DNA of 64,000 nucleotides from Pacificoceanicola sp049803835 (GTDB taxonomy: Bacteria; Pseudomonadota; Alphaproteobacteria; Rhodobacterales; Rhodobacteraceae). This document shows, one piece after another, positions 50,372-61,016 of the stretch. The stretch's first letter is position 1, and every line of letters begins with the position of its first letter. A program made the position numbers and the translations under genes. The notes below the pieces were generated by a model that saw only the letters and a list, made by a program, of their open reading frames with translations, was not told the origin of the DNA and made no database searches. The DNA lies in assembly GCF_049803835.1 (NCBI RefSeq), contig NZ_JBNAGK010000005.1, forward strand, positions 1-64,000, written 5' to 3'.

Positions 50372-50829
50372 ACAGCCACGTCCGGGTTCAGCCGGATCAC
50401 CGACCAATTCAAAGCCCCGGCGATGCTGACCCAGACGAGGTACGGCACGAACAGCGCCCCCGCGCGCCAGTCGAGTGCCCAGAGCGCAACCACCGAGACC
50501 GCCACCGACAGCCACAGCAGGGCGAGTACCAAGAGCCCCAGCCGCATCTTCCGCAACCCGAAGAACACCGGCGTCCAGAGCCCGTTCAGGGCGATCTGCA
50601 CCGACCAGAGCGCCATGGCGATGCCGTTCCCCGGCACCATTGCGGCGAGCGCCCCGGCGTAGGCCATGCAGAAGTACAACGTGGTCCAGACCACCGGGAA
50701 CGCCCAGTTCGGCGGGGTGAACCCGGGTTTGCGCAGGCTCTTGTACCAGTCGCCCGGCGGAAACAGTCCGCCCGTGGCTCCGGCAGCGAAGCAGGCGGCG
50801 AGGAAGAGGGCGAAGCAGATCCAGAACAT
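50356..50829 (-). CDS. tspO: TspO/MBR family tryptophan-rich sensory protein
   Basis: A 157-residue outer-membrane porphyrin-handling protein with five membrane helices (FWICFALFLAACFAAGATGG; VVWTTLYFCMAYAGALAA; ALFVPYLVWVSIAGALNWSV) and many tryptophans. In Rhodobacter sphaeroides TspO negatively modulates photosynthesis gene expression in response to oxygen, likely via tetrapyrrole efflux. Starts 2 bases after the crtB stop in the crtI-crtB-tspO unit. Confidence 0.95.
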   Translation of the reverse strand: MFWICFALFLAACFAAGATGGLFPPGDWYKSLRKPGFTPPNWAFPVVWTTLYFCMAYAGALAAMVPGNGIAMALWSVQIALNGLWTPVFFGLRKMRLGLLVLALLWLSVAVSVVALWALDWRAGALFVPYLVWVSIAGALNWSVIRLNPDVAVQDPA

Positions 50830-50831
50830 GA

Positions 50832-51875
50832 TCAGGATCTAGCGCGGGCCGGTGCCCCGATCAATGCCGCGCGGCGATCCATGTCGCGGGCCTTGAGCCG
50901 GGAGAGAAGGGCGAGCATCTGGTCACTCCAGTCCGTGGCATCCGCCGGCCGATCAGCGGCGGCTTCCACGAGAAAAGCGGTTTCGGGCAAAGGCGGCGCA
51001 TGCACCAGCGCCGAACGCGGCAGCACCGCGCTGCTCCCTGCGCGCAGCGTCGAGAGCATCAGCCAGGCCAGCTTGCGGGCCTTCCCGGTGCGGGCGCGGT
51101 GATGGATCGAATCGTGCCTGTTGCGCCGCACCGCACCGCCGATCCCGGCATAGACATGCCGCGCGGCAAAGATGCCGGGACGGCAGGAGAGCGGCAGCAG
51201 GGCAATCCCGGTCTCCGCCTTGGCATAAAGATGGGACGCCTCGCGCAGGAGCCTTTGCACCAGCCCCGCCAGCGCAGGGGTGAAGCGCGGATCGTCAAGG
51301 AAGGCCTCCGGACAAAGCCCCGCTGCCGCCATCCAGTCCGCGGGCAGGTAAAGCCGCCCCTCGCGCGCGTCCTCCCCCACATCGCGGGCGATGTTCGTCA
51401 GCTGCATCGCAACCCCGAGGTCACAGGCCCGCGCCAGTGCGTCCCGGTCGCGCACCCGCATCAGCACGCACATCATCGCGCCGACGGCAGAGGCCACCCG
51501 CGCGGCGTAGGCGTGAAGGTCGGACAAGGTGTCCGGCCTGCGACCCAGCGCGTCCCAGGCCAACCCTTCGAGCAGGGCCTCCGGCAAGGCGCGGGGCATC
51601 TCGTAGTCAGCGATCAACGCGGCAAATGCCCGGTCGGCGGGCATGTTGCGCGGCCTGCCTGCATAGGCCAGATCGAGCCGCTCGGACAGCCGCAAGACCG
51701 CGTCCTGCTTGGCGTCGTGCAGGTCCACCGCGTCGTCCGCCAGACGGCAGAAGGCATAGAGCACCAGCGCAGGGTCCCGCACATGACGGGGCAGCAGGCG
51801 CGAGGCGGCATGGAAGGAGAGCGAGCCGTGCCGGATGGCCTCGGCGCAATGACGGATATCGGCCTCGGCGGTCAT
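50832..51875 (-). CDS. crtB: phytoene synthase CrtB
   Basis: Condenses two GGPP to phytoene. The 347-residue protein has Asp-rich motifs LADDAVDLHDAKQD and MQLTNIARDVGEDAREGRLY plus the family segment YVYAG-like RHVYAGIGGAVRRN. ATG 51875 overlaps the crtI stop (ATGA). Confidence 0.95.
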   Translation of the reverse strand: MTAEADIRHCAEAIRHGSLSFHAASRLLPRHVRDPALVLYAFCRLADDAVDLHDAKQDAVLRLSERLDLAYAGRPRNMPADRAFAALIADYEMPRALPEALLEGLAWDALGRRPDTLSDLHAYAARVASAVGAMMCVLMRVRDRDALARACDLGVAMQLTNIARDVGEDAREGRLYLPADWMAAAGLCPEAFLDDPRFTPALAGLVQRLLREASHLYAKAETGIALLPLSCRPGIFAARHVYAGIGGAVRRNRHDSIHHRARTGKARKLAWLMLSTLRAGSSAVLPRSALVHAPPLPETAFLVEAAADRPADATDWSDQMLALLSRLKARDMDRRAALIGAPARARS

Positions 51876-53425
51876 GGCGTCCTCCGGGTGACTGCCGCGG
51901 GCACCAGCTTGTCCAGCACCTCGGCGCTGGAAATCACCCCCGGCAGACCGGCGCCGGGATGGGTGCCCGCGCCGACGAGGAACAATCCTTCGGCCTCTTC
52001 GCTGACGTTATGCGGGCGGAACCATGCGCTTTGCAGGATGCGCGGCTCGATGGAGAATCCGGTGCCATGGGGGCTGAGATACCGGTCGCGGAAGGTTTCG
52101 GGCGTGAAGACAACGGATTCGGTGAGATGACCGCCCAGCCCCGGCAGCAACTCCTTTTCCAGAACCGCCTGCACCCTTCGCCGGTAAGGCTCGGCTTCGG
52201 CGGCCCAGTCCACCGGATCGGCATGACCCAGATGCGGCACCGGGCTGAGCGCATAGAAGGTATCGCCCCCCTCCGGCGCAACCGAGGGATCGGTGACGGA
52301 GGGGCGATGGACGTAGAGACTCATGTCCTCCGCCAGCCTGCCCTTGATGAAGATGTCGTCGATCAGCCCCTTGTACCGCGGCCCGTTCAGGATCGTGTGA
52401 TGGCCGACATCCCGCCACAGGTCCCGCGTCCCGCGCGTGCCGAAATGCCAGACGAACAACCCCATGGACCAGCGCGCCCGGCTCAGCCGCCGCCCGGTCC
52501 AGCGCCGCTTCGGCGCGTTGCGCAGCAGATGGTCATAGGTATGCCCCGCATCGGCATTGGAAACCACGATATCGGCGCTCACCTGCGGACCGCCGACCAA
52601 CCGCACGCCCCGCGCCCGGCCCTTGTCCATCATGATCTCGTCCACCTCGGCGCCCTGTACCACATGGCCGCCCTGCGACTCGACGATCTCCGTCATCCGC
52701 CGCGCGATCGCATCGACGCCGCCCATGGCGTAATGGACGCCAAAGGCCGTCTCCAGATGGCTCACCAGCGCATAGATCGACGTCACCCGGAACGGATCGC
52801 CACCGATGAACAGCGGATGGAAGGAGAGCGCCATGCGCAGGCGCGGGTCCCGCACCCGCCGCGCCGCGTGGGCATGGATGGAGCGGTCCGCCCGGAACAG
52901 CGCGAAGGTCGGCAACACCGCGATCAGGTCCCAAAGCCTGTGCATCGGCCGCCGCCCGAGGTTTTCGAACCCGAAGGCATAGCGGGCGGCGCTGTCCTTC
53001 AGAAAGCGCTCGTATCCCACCACATCTCCCGGCGACAGCCGCGCCACCGCCTCGCGCATTGCGGCGGTATCGCCGTTCACCGGCAACCGTGTGCCATCGG
53101 GCCAGCGGATTTCATAGAACGGATCGAGCGCCCGCAGGTCCACGTCCCTGTCGAAGTCGCGTCCGCAGGCCTGCCAAAGGTCCCGGAACACCTGCGGCAC
53201 GGTCACGATCGTCGGGCCGAGGTCGAAGCGGTGGCCGCCCTGCGTGATGCTGGAGCCGCGCCCGCCCGGCCCCTCCAACCGGTCGAAGACCGTCACCCGA
53301 TACCCCTTCGCCCCAAGCCGCATGGCCGCCGCGAGCCCGCCCAGCCCGGCACCTATCACAACCGCGTGCGGCACGTCCGCCGGGACCGCCGCCGCCCATT
53401 GCCTGGGATCGAAATGTGTCAACAT
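51872..53425 (-). CDS. crtI: phytoene desaturase CrtI
   Basis: FAD-dependent desaturase producing neurosporene/lycopene. The 517-residue protein has AVVIGAGLGGLAAAMRLGAK, VFDRLEGPGGRGSSITQGGH and the C-terminal LFLVGAGTHPGAGLPGVISS. Divergent from crtA over 55 bases containing PpsR sites that overlap its start codon region. Confidence 0.95.
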   Translation of the reverse strand: MLTHFDPRQWAAAVPADVPHAVVIGAGLGGLAAAMRLGAKGYRVTVFDRLEGPGGRGSSITQGGHRFDLGPTIVTVPQVFRDLWQACGRDFDRDVDLRALDPFYEIRWPDGTRLPVNGDTAAMREAVARLSPGDVVGYERFLKDSAARYAFGFENLGRRPMHRLWDLIAVLPTFALFRADRSIHAHAARRVRDPRLRMALSFHPLFIGGDPFRVTSIYALVSHLETAFGVHYAMGGVDAIARRMTEIVESQGGHVVQGAEVDEIMMDKGRARGVRLVGGPQVSADIVVSNADAGHTYDHLLRNAPKRRWTGRRLSRARWSMGLFVWHFGTRGTRDLWRDVGHHTILNGPRYKGLIDDIFIKGRLAEDMSLYVHRPSVTDPSVAPEGGDTFYALSPVPHLGHADPVDWAAEAEPYRRRVQAVLEKELLPGLGGHLTESVVFTPETFRDRYLSPHGTGFSIEPRILQSAWFRPHNVSEEAEGLFLVGAGTHPGAGLPGVISSAEVLDKLVPAAVTRRTP

Positions 53426-53459
53426 GGATTAACTCTACATGTGTCCATTTTACTTTACA
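53417..53459. promoter_or_regulatory. PpsR operators between crtI and crtA
   Basis: TGTCCATTTTACTTTACA (53442-53459) is an exact TGT-N12-ACA site; TGTCAACATGGATTAACT (53417-53434) differs in the last base and covers the crtI start codon. The 7-base spacing suggests cooperative binding, controlling crtIB-tspO and crtA-bchIDO at once. Confidence 0.78.
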
Positions 53460-53480
53460 ACGACGCTGTAAGGGTTTTTC

Positions 53481-54248
53481 ATGGACACACGGCTCCCGCC
53501 ACGTCCGGCGGGAAGTCTCCGGGGGAGGGTGTCTGCCATTCAGACCGTCAGCCTCAGTTTCTACCGCTTTGCCCGGTTTCGGGACCGGCTCTGGGCCTTT
53601 GCCATGATGGGACTGGCCCGTCCTGCCCTTGTGCGCATTCCCGGCCTGCGGTTCTGGAAGCTCTGCGGCTCGGGCACCGGCGAGGGGTTTACCCCGGTGC
53701 CGAACACCGCCGTCTATGCCATCCTCGCCGTCTGGGACTCCGCCGAACAGGCCCGGACCGTGTTCGCGCGCGAAACATTGTTCCGACGCTACCACGCCCG
53801 CGCCGCAGAGGCCTTCACCGTCTTCATGACCCCGATTTCAGCGCGCGGCGTCTGGTCGGGGCGCAGCCCGTTCACCCCCGCAAGCCCGCCGGAGACGGGC
53901 CCCATCGCCGCGCTCACCCGCGCCACGCTGCGTCCGCGCGCCGCGCTGCGCTTCTGGCGGCGGGTACCGGGGGTCAGCGCGGTCATCGGCGACAACCGCG
54001 ACGTCGCCTTCAAGATCGGCATCGGCGAGGTGCCGTGGCTGCATCAGGTGACCTTTTCCATTTGGCCCGACGCGGATGCCATGGCCCGCTTTGCCCGCGT
54101 CGACGGCCCTCATGCCCGGGCGATCCGGGCGGTCCGGGAGGGCGGTTGGTTCCGCGAGGAACTCTATGCGCGGTTCCGGGTGCTGGGCGCCGAGGGCACC
54201 TGGCACGGCACAGACCCGCTGAGCAAGATGATCGGAGATCAGACATGA
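53481..54248 (+). CDS. crtA: spheroidene monooxygenase CrtA
   Basis: Adds the C2 keto group, turning spheroidene into spheroidenone in air. The 255-residue protein has VSLSFYRFARFRDRLWAFAM, IPGLRFWKLCGSGTGEGF and VPWLHQVTFSIWPDADAMAR. ATG 53481 gives 16 extra residues compared with an in-frame GTG at 53529 just upstream of the conserved part; either could be used. Ends as ATGA on bchI. Confidence 0.93.
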   Translation: MDTRLPPRPAGSLRGRVSAIQTVSLSFYRFARFRDRLWAFAMMGLARPALVRIPGLRFWKLCGSGTGEGFTPVPNTAVYAILAVWDSAEQARTVFARETLFRRYHARAAEAFTVFMTPISARGVWSGRSPFTPASPPETGPIAALTRATLRPRAALRFWRRVPGVSAVIGDNRDVAFKIGIGEVPWLHQVTFSIWPDADAMARFARVDGPHARAIRAVREGGWFREELYARFRVLGAEGTWHGTDPLSKMIGDQT

Positions 54249-55294
54249 ACGCACACTCCCATAGCCTTTCCACGACATCCTGCACCGGCACACCTGCCCC
54301 CTTCCCCTTCTCCGCCATCGTCGGACAGGACCAGATGAAGCTGGCGATGATCCTCACGGCCGTCGACCCCGGTATCGGCGGGGTGCTGGTGTTCGGCGAC
54401 CGGGGCACCGGAAAATCCACCGCCGTGCGGGCGCTCGCCGCTCTGCTGCCCCCCATCGACGTGGCGGAGGGATGCCCGGTCAACGCACCCACGCCCGCCG
54501 AAAGCCCCGACTGGGCCGGGCCGCTCTCCGGCCGGGTGGTGCGCCGCCCGACGCCGGTGGTCGACCTGCCGCTCGGTGTGACCGAGGACCGGGTGACCGG
54601 GGCACTGGACATCGAACGGGCGCTGAGCCTCGGGGAGAAGCATTTTGAACCCGGCCTGCTGGCCCGCGCCAATCGCGGCTATCTCTATATCGACGAGGTC
54701 AACCTGCTCGAAGATCACATCGTCGACCTGCTGCTCGACGTGGCGCAATCCGGCGTCAACGCCGTGGAACGCGAGGGGCTGTCGATCCGGCATCCGGCCC
54801 GCTTCGTGCTGGTCGGGTCCGGCAATCCGGAGGAGGGCGAGCTGCGCCCGCAGCTGCTGGACCGCTTCGGCCTTTCGGTGGAAGTCCGCTCGCCCGCCGA
54901 CATCGCCGAACGGGTGGAGGTTCTGCGTCGGCGGGACGCCTACGAGACGGACCGGATTTCTTTCCTCGATCGCTGGCAGGCGGAGGACGCCAAGGTGCGC
55001 GCCGCGATCCTCGCGGCACGCGCCGTCCTGCCGGGGATCGCGGCGGACACTGCCATCCTCGAACTCTGTGCGCGGCTCAGCGTGGCGCTCGGCACCGATG
55101 GGCTGCGCGGCGAGCTGACCCTTTTGCGGGCGGCACGGGCACAGGCCGCCTACGCGGGCAGCGCAGCGGTCACTCCCGACCACATTCGCAGCCTCGCGCC
55201 GCTGGCTCTCAGCCACCGTCTGCGCCGCGACCCGCTGGACGAGGCGGGCACCGCCACCCGGGTGATGCGGGCGCTGGACGAGGTCCTCGGATGA
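54245..55294 (+). CDS. bchI: magnesium chelatase ATPase subunit BchI
   Basis: AAA+ ATPase that with BchD drives Mg2+ insertion by BchH. The 349-residue protein has Walker A VFGDRGTGKSTAVRAL, Walker B YLYIDEVNLLEDHIVDLLLD and the sensor FVLVGSGNPEEGELRPQLLD. The very long open frame upstream is antisense to crtI/crtB and is not coding. Confidence 0.96.
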   Translation: MNAHSHSLSTTSCTGTPAPFPFSAIVGQDQMKLAMILTAVDPGIGGVLVFGDRGTGKSTAVRALAALLPPIDVAEGCPVNAPTPAESPDWAGPLSGRVVRRPTPVVDLPLGVTEDRVTGALDIERALSLGEKHFEPGLLARANRGYLYIDEVNLLEDHIVDLLLDVAQSGVNAVEREGLSIRHPARFVLVGSGNPEEGELRPQLLDRFGLSVEVRSPADIAERVEVLRRRDAYETDRISFLDRWQAEDAKVRAAILAARAVLPGIAADTAILELCARLSVALGTDGLRGELTLLRAARAQAAYAGSAAVTPDHIRSLAPLALSHRLRRDPLDEAGTATRVMRALDEVLG

Positions 55295-56961
55295 CACCCC
55301 TCTGGCCCCAGGCCATGCGCGCGCTTGCCGCGCTGGCGGTGGACCCGTCCGGGCAGGGCGGCATCACGCTGCGCGCCCGTGCCGGTCCCGTCCGACAGCG
55401 CTTCGAAGATGCCTGCGCGGCGCTGTTGCCGCAACCTCGGCACCGCCTGCACCCCTCCGATCCGGACGCGCGGCTGTTCGGCGGACTCGACCTGTCCGCC
55501 ACCCTGATGTCCCGCCGCATGGTCCGGACCGAAGGACTGGCTGCACGGGGGGCGGTTCTGGTGCTGACCATGGCCGAACGGGCCGGGCCGGGGTACGCCG
55601 CGCGACTGGCGCAACTCATGGATTCGGGCGCGGGACACACACTGATCCTGCTCGACGAGGGCGCCGAGCCGGAGGAACAGGCCCCCGCCTGCCTCCGCGA
55701 CCGGCTTGCCTTCGGCCTCGACCTGGACGGACTGTCGTGGAGTGACGCATCGAAGGGCGCGCCCGCACCGGAGGCCATCGCCGCCGCGCGCGCTCTCCTC
55801 GGGAGGATTGACGCAACGGGCGATCAGCGCCACGCGGTGGCCGCCGCAGCCGTGCGTTTCGGTATCGACAGCCTGCGTGCGCCGCTTCTGGCGCTCCGCG
55901 CCGCGCGGGCCCTGGCCGCGCTCGATGGGGCCACAGCCATCACCGACGACCACCTCGCCGAAGCCGCCGCTCTGGTCTTTGCGTCCCGCGCAACCGCTCT
56001 GCCCCGTGAACCGGACCCTGACCGGGCGCCGCCACCGCCCGAAACCGGCGAGCCGAGCGGGACCGAGAGCACACCGGGCACCATGCCCCCCGAAGACATG
56101 GTCGTCGCCGCCGTGGCCGCCGCCATGCCGGCTGGCCTGCTCGATCGGCTCGACCCCGACAAGGCGCCCCGCACTGGCCCGAGCGGTCACGGCGCGGGCA
56201 GCACGCGCAAGGGCAACCGGCGCGGCCGCCCCCTGCCCTCGCGTCCTGGACGGGCGGACGGACGGGCCCGGATCGACCCGATCGCCACCCTGCGCGCAGC
56301 CGTCCCGTTCCAGAGCCTGCGGCGTGCCGCGCGTCCCGAGACCGCCACCCGGATCATCGTCACCCCCGCAGACATCCGGCTGCACCGGTTCGAGGAGCGC
56401 TCCGACCGGCTGCTGATCTTTGCCGTCGATGCCTCCGGCTCCGCCGCGCTCGCCCGGATGAACGAGGCGAAGGGCGCCATCGAGTTGTTCCTTGCGCGGG
56501 CCTATGCCCAGCGGGATCACGTGGCGCTGATTTCCTTTCGCGGGACGGCGGCGGATGTGCTTCTGCCGCCCACGCGCGCGCTTGCCCGGGCAAAGCGCCA
56601 ACTCACCGCCCTGCCCGGTGGCGGCGGGACGCCGCTGGCCTCGGGTCTGCAAGCGGCGCTTGGACTTGCCACGACGGCCCGGCATCAGGGCTTGTCTCCG
56701 GCACTGATCGTGCTGACCGACGGACGCGGCAACATCACGCTCAATGGCCAGCCGGGGCGCGAGGCGGCACGCAAGGACGCGGCGGCGCTGGCCTCTGCCC
56801 TTTGTGCCCAGGGCGTGCCCGGCGTGGTCATCGACACGGCAGCCAGGCCGAGTGACGAGGGCAAAGCCCTCGCGCTGGGACTGAGGGCGCAATACCTCGC
56901 CCTGCCCCGCGCCGATGCCAACGCCCTGTGCCGGAGCGCCGAAGCGGCGCTCGCCGGGTGA
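55291..56961 (+). CDS. bchD: magnesium chelatase subunit BchD
   Basis: Non-catalytic AAA+/integrin-like partner of BchI. The 556-residue protein has a degenerate AAA+ part (1-240), an acidic/proline-rich linker (~240-275) and a C-terminal von Willebrand A domain with the MIDAS motif LLIFAVDASGSAALARMNEA and PGGGGTPLASGLQ. ATG 55291 overlaps the bchI stop. Confidence 0.95.
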   Translation: MTPLWPQAMRALAALAVDPSGQGGITLRARAGPVRQRFEDACAALLPQPRHRLHPSDPDARLFGGLDLSATLMSRRMVRTEGLAARGAVLVLTMAERAGPGYAARLAQLMDSGAGHTLILLDEGAEPEEQAPACLRDRLAFGLDLDGLSWSDASKGAPAPEAIAAARALLGRIDATGDQRHAVAAAAVRFGIDSLRAPLLALRAARALAALDGATAITDDHLAEAAALVFASRATALPREPDPDRAPPPPETGEPSGTESTPGTMPPEDMVVAAVAAAMPAGLLDRLDPDKAPRTGPSGHGAGSTRKGNRRGRPLPSRPGRADGRARIDPIATLRAAVPFQSLRRAARPETATRIIVTPADIRLHRFEERSDRLLIFAVDASGSAALARMNEAKGAIELFLARAYAQRDHVALISFRGTAADVLLPPTRALARAKRQLTALPGGGGTPLASGLQAALGLATTARHQGLSPALIVLTDGRGNITLNGQPGREAARKDAAALASALCAQGVPGVVIDTAARPSDEGKALALGLRAQYLALPRADANALCRSAEAALAG

Positions 56962-56965
56962 GACC

Positions 56966-57865
56966 GTGGACTGGGCCCGGGATCTGCCGGACTGGCCAAG
57001 TCACGCGCTGTCCCGCCGGGTCTCCTGCCCGCCGCACGCCTGGCACGTGCAGGAGACCGGCCGCGGACCGACTCTCCTTCTCCTGCACGGCGCAGGATCA
57101 TCGACCCACACCTGGCGCGGGATCGTTCCGCTGCTGGCGAATCGGGTCCACCTCGTGGCGCTCGATCTTCCGGGACAGGGGTTCACGCAGGCCGGCACAC
57201 GCCATCGGCTGGGGCTGAACGGAATGACCGAGGATATTGCCAGCCTGTGCAACCGTGAAGGCTGGCGGCCCACCGCGATCGTCGGACACTCCGCAGGCGC
57301 CTGTCTTGCGCTGACCCTCAGCCGGATCCTTGTCACGCCCGAAGGCACGCCACCCGCCGTCATCGGCATCAACGCGGCCCTCGGACATTTCGACGGGATC
57401 GCGGGCTGGCTGTTTCCGGTCCTCGCCAAGCTCATGGCCCTGAACCCGCTCACCGCCCTCGCCTTCAGCGCGGGTCCGGGACCCTTGCGGCGGGCAGAGC
57501 GGTTGATTGCGGGCACCGGCTCACATCTCGATGCCGAAGGTTTGCGCCTCTACGCGCGGCTGATCTCGGACCGCGCCCACGTCGACGGGACCCTGCGGAT
57601 GATGGCAAGTTGGACCATCGACCCGCTGCTCGACTCCTTGCCGGAGATTGCGGCGCGCTGCCTGCTGATAACCGCGTCCGGCGACCGCGCCGTTCCCCCG
57701 CAGATTTCCGCTCAGGCCGCCCGACGATTACGCCACGCGCAGCTTTGCAAGATCGACGGGTTTGGACATCTGGTACATGAAGAGGCACCCGAAAGGATCG
57801 CACCGCTCCTGTGCGACTGGATCTGTGCCGCCAACCCGGATCGCTCGCTCCGATCCGGCGTGTGA
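56966..57865 (+). CDS. bchO: alpha/beta hydrolase BchO
   Basis: Putative Mg-chelatase accessory hydrolase encoded after bchD in purple bacteria; its reaction is not established. The 299-residue protein has the oxyanion motif LLLLHGAGSSTHTWRG, nucleophile elbow AIVGHSAGACLALTL, acid TASGDRAVPPQ and histidine DGFGHLVHEEAPE. Start GTG 56966 is 5 bases past the bchD stop; the frame further upstream is a bchD shadow. Confidence 0.88.
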   Translation: MDWARDLPDWPSHALSRRVSCPPHAWHVQETGRGPTLLLLHGAGSSTHTWRGIVPLLANRVHLVALDLPGQGFTQAGTRHRLGLNGMTEDIASLCNREGWRPTAIVGHSAGACLALTLSRILVTPEGTPPAVIGINAALGHFDGIAGWLFPVLAKLMALNPLTALAFSAGPGPLRRAERLIAGTGSHLDAEGLRLYARLISDRAHVDGTLRMMASWTIDPLLDSLPEIAARCLLITASGDRAVPPQISAQAARRLRHAQLCKIDGFGHLVHEEAPERIAPLLCDWICAANPDRSLRSGV

Positions 57866-58117
57866 CCCGCGTGCAGACATCGACCTGTGTTGTAGTCTCG
57901 CCGAGACTCCATCTTTCCGGACGCATCGGCAAGGCTCATGAACCGAAGGCGCCCAATGGCGCGCTCACCGGTCCAAACGCGCCCGCGACTGTGCGTGAAC
58001 GGGTGGATCGGCGGCTGATGCTGAAAGACCACCTCGCCGGTGAAGTGCTGAAAACACGGATTGTCCGCTTACCGTGCTACCACCGCGTCATCCGCCAGGC
58101 GGTATACATGCGGCAGG
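57866..58117. other. intergenic after bchO, no gene seen
   Basis: A short inverted repeat AGTCTC-GCC-GAGACT (57894-57908) lies 29 bases after the bchO stop and could be a weak terminator. No other structure or supported coding frame was seen; small open frames here have no recognisable content. Confidence 0.4.
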
Positions 58118-58318
58118 CAAGATCATCCCAAGGACCAGCCTTGGATGCGTCGCGGCCTGCCCCTCCCTCGGTAGGAAAAACACCGCCCATTCCCGCTCAA
58201 ACCACTCCCAGTCACGCAACTCGGACAGTTTCAGCGACACCAGGCGCATGTCGATCAGGTCGACCAGACGAGACCGCAACGGATCGTCCGGTTCCGTTGC
58301 GCGGTCGCGGTGCTTCAT
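58118..58318 (-). pseudogene. IS5-like transposase, N-terminal remnant
   Basis: From ATG 58318 the frame reads MKHRDRATEPDDPLRSRLVD then LIDMRLVSLKLSELRDWEWF, ending ATHPRLVLGMI. This is the N-terminal region of IS5/IS1182-type transposases ('...DLFRSRLdqiIDmkHeLvkLa..IDWd...lPtRLmvGLliLKh'). After LGMI the match stops at ~58118; the catalytic domain is absent. It lies between bchO and the katG terminator. Confidence 0.65.
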
Positions 58319-58506
58319 GAGAGCAGTCCAAACGGCAGGACCTCGGCCGGAAACCTGGGAAACCCAGCACCGCAACGCCCATGAAATGGCACTTTTCTCA
58401 AGCAAATTCTGCAGCTTGCATGCTTCTCACAGCCGACGACTGACTTTCTGGTTCGGTGCCTGCGTAGGCGACCGTTCAAAGCGGTCATCGCTCCAAACGC
58501 TCACGC

Positions 58507-58537
58507 AAAAACCGCGCCCGGGGCACCCCGGACGCGG
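58507..58537 (-). terminator. Rho-independent terminator of katG
   Basis: A 12-bp stem (CCGCGCCCGGGG with CCCCGGACGCGG, one wobble pair) around a 2-base loop, followed on the minus strand by TTTTT. It begins 23 bases after the katG stop. The same half-stem is found in the katG remnant at 2041-2063. Confidence 0.93.
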
Positions 58538-58560
58538 CTGAAAGGGTGGAGGACTCCGCT

Positions 58561-60771
<2,211 letters not shown>

Positions 60772-60949
60772 GGTTCTCTCCGTTCCTCTCTGGTGCGGGT
60801 CCCGGAGCAGACCGGGATCCGTCGCATGCGCCAGCCGCAAACTGCGTCGCGGCCGCTTCGTACTTGTCTGGCAAGGCATTGAGAACGCTTCCGTTTCGGA
60901 AACATCCCTACCCTGCCTCGAATCTGCTGTTTAGAACGTATCAAAACAA

Positions 60950-60982
60950 GATGATCAGGTAAAATTGCATTACCTGATCATC
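60950..60982 (-). terminator. perfect 13-bp inverted repeat, probable terminator
   Basis: GATGATCAGGTAA and TTACCTGATCATC flank a 7-base loop, 34 bases after the stop of the leftward oxidoreductase gene. On the minus strand it is followed by TTGTTTTG, so a terminator is likely. Its symmetry (CAGGTAA-N7-TTACCTG) would also suit a regulator operator for katG, whose start is 179 bases further on. Confidence 0.65.
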
Positions 60983-61016
60983 GCAATAACCCAGTCCTAT
61001 CAAAATGCCGGGATAA

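Noticed and set aside
51437..54244. Long plus-strand open frame upstream of and in frame with bchI
   Set aside because: It is antisense to crtB and crtI and out of frame with crtA; the BchI family N-terminus starts at 54245 on an ATGA overlap.
12794..57865. bchE, bchJ, idi and puc genes within the PGC
   Set aside because: All substantial frames in the cluster are accounted for by other genes; if present in the organism these must lie elsewhere.
11190..58425. Shared 13-mer GCAGCTTGCATGC near 11192 and 58411
   Set aside because: A 13-base match between two places in 64 kb is expected by chance and the flanks do not align.
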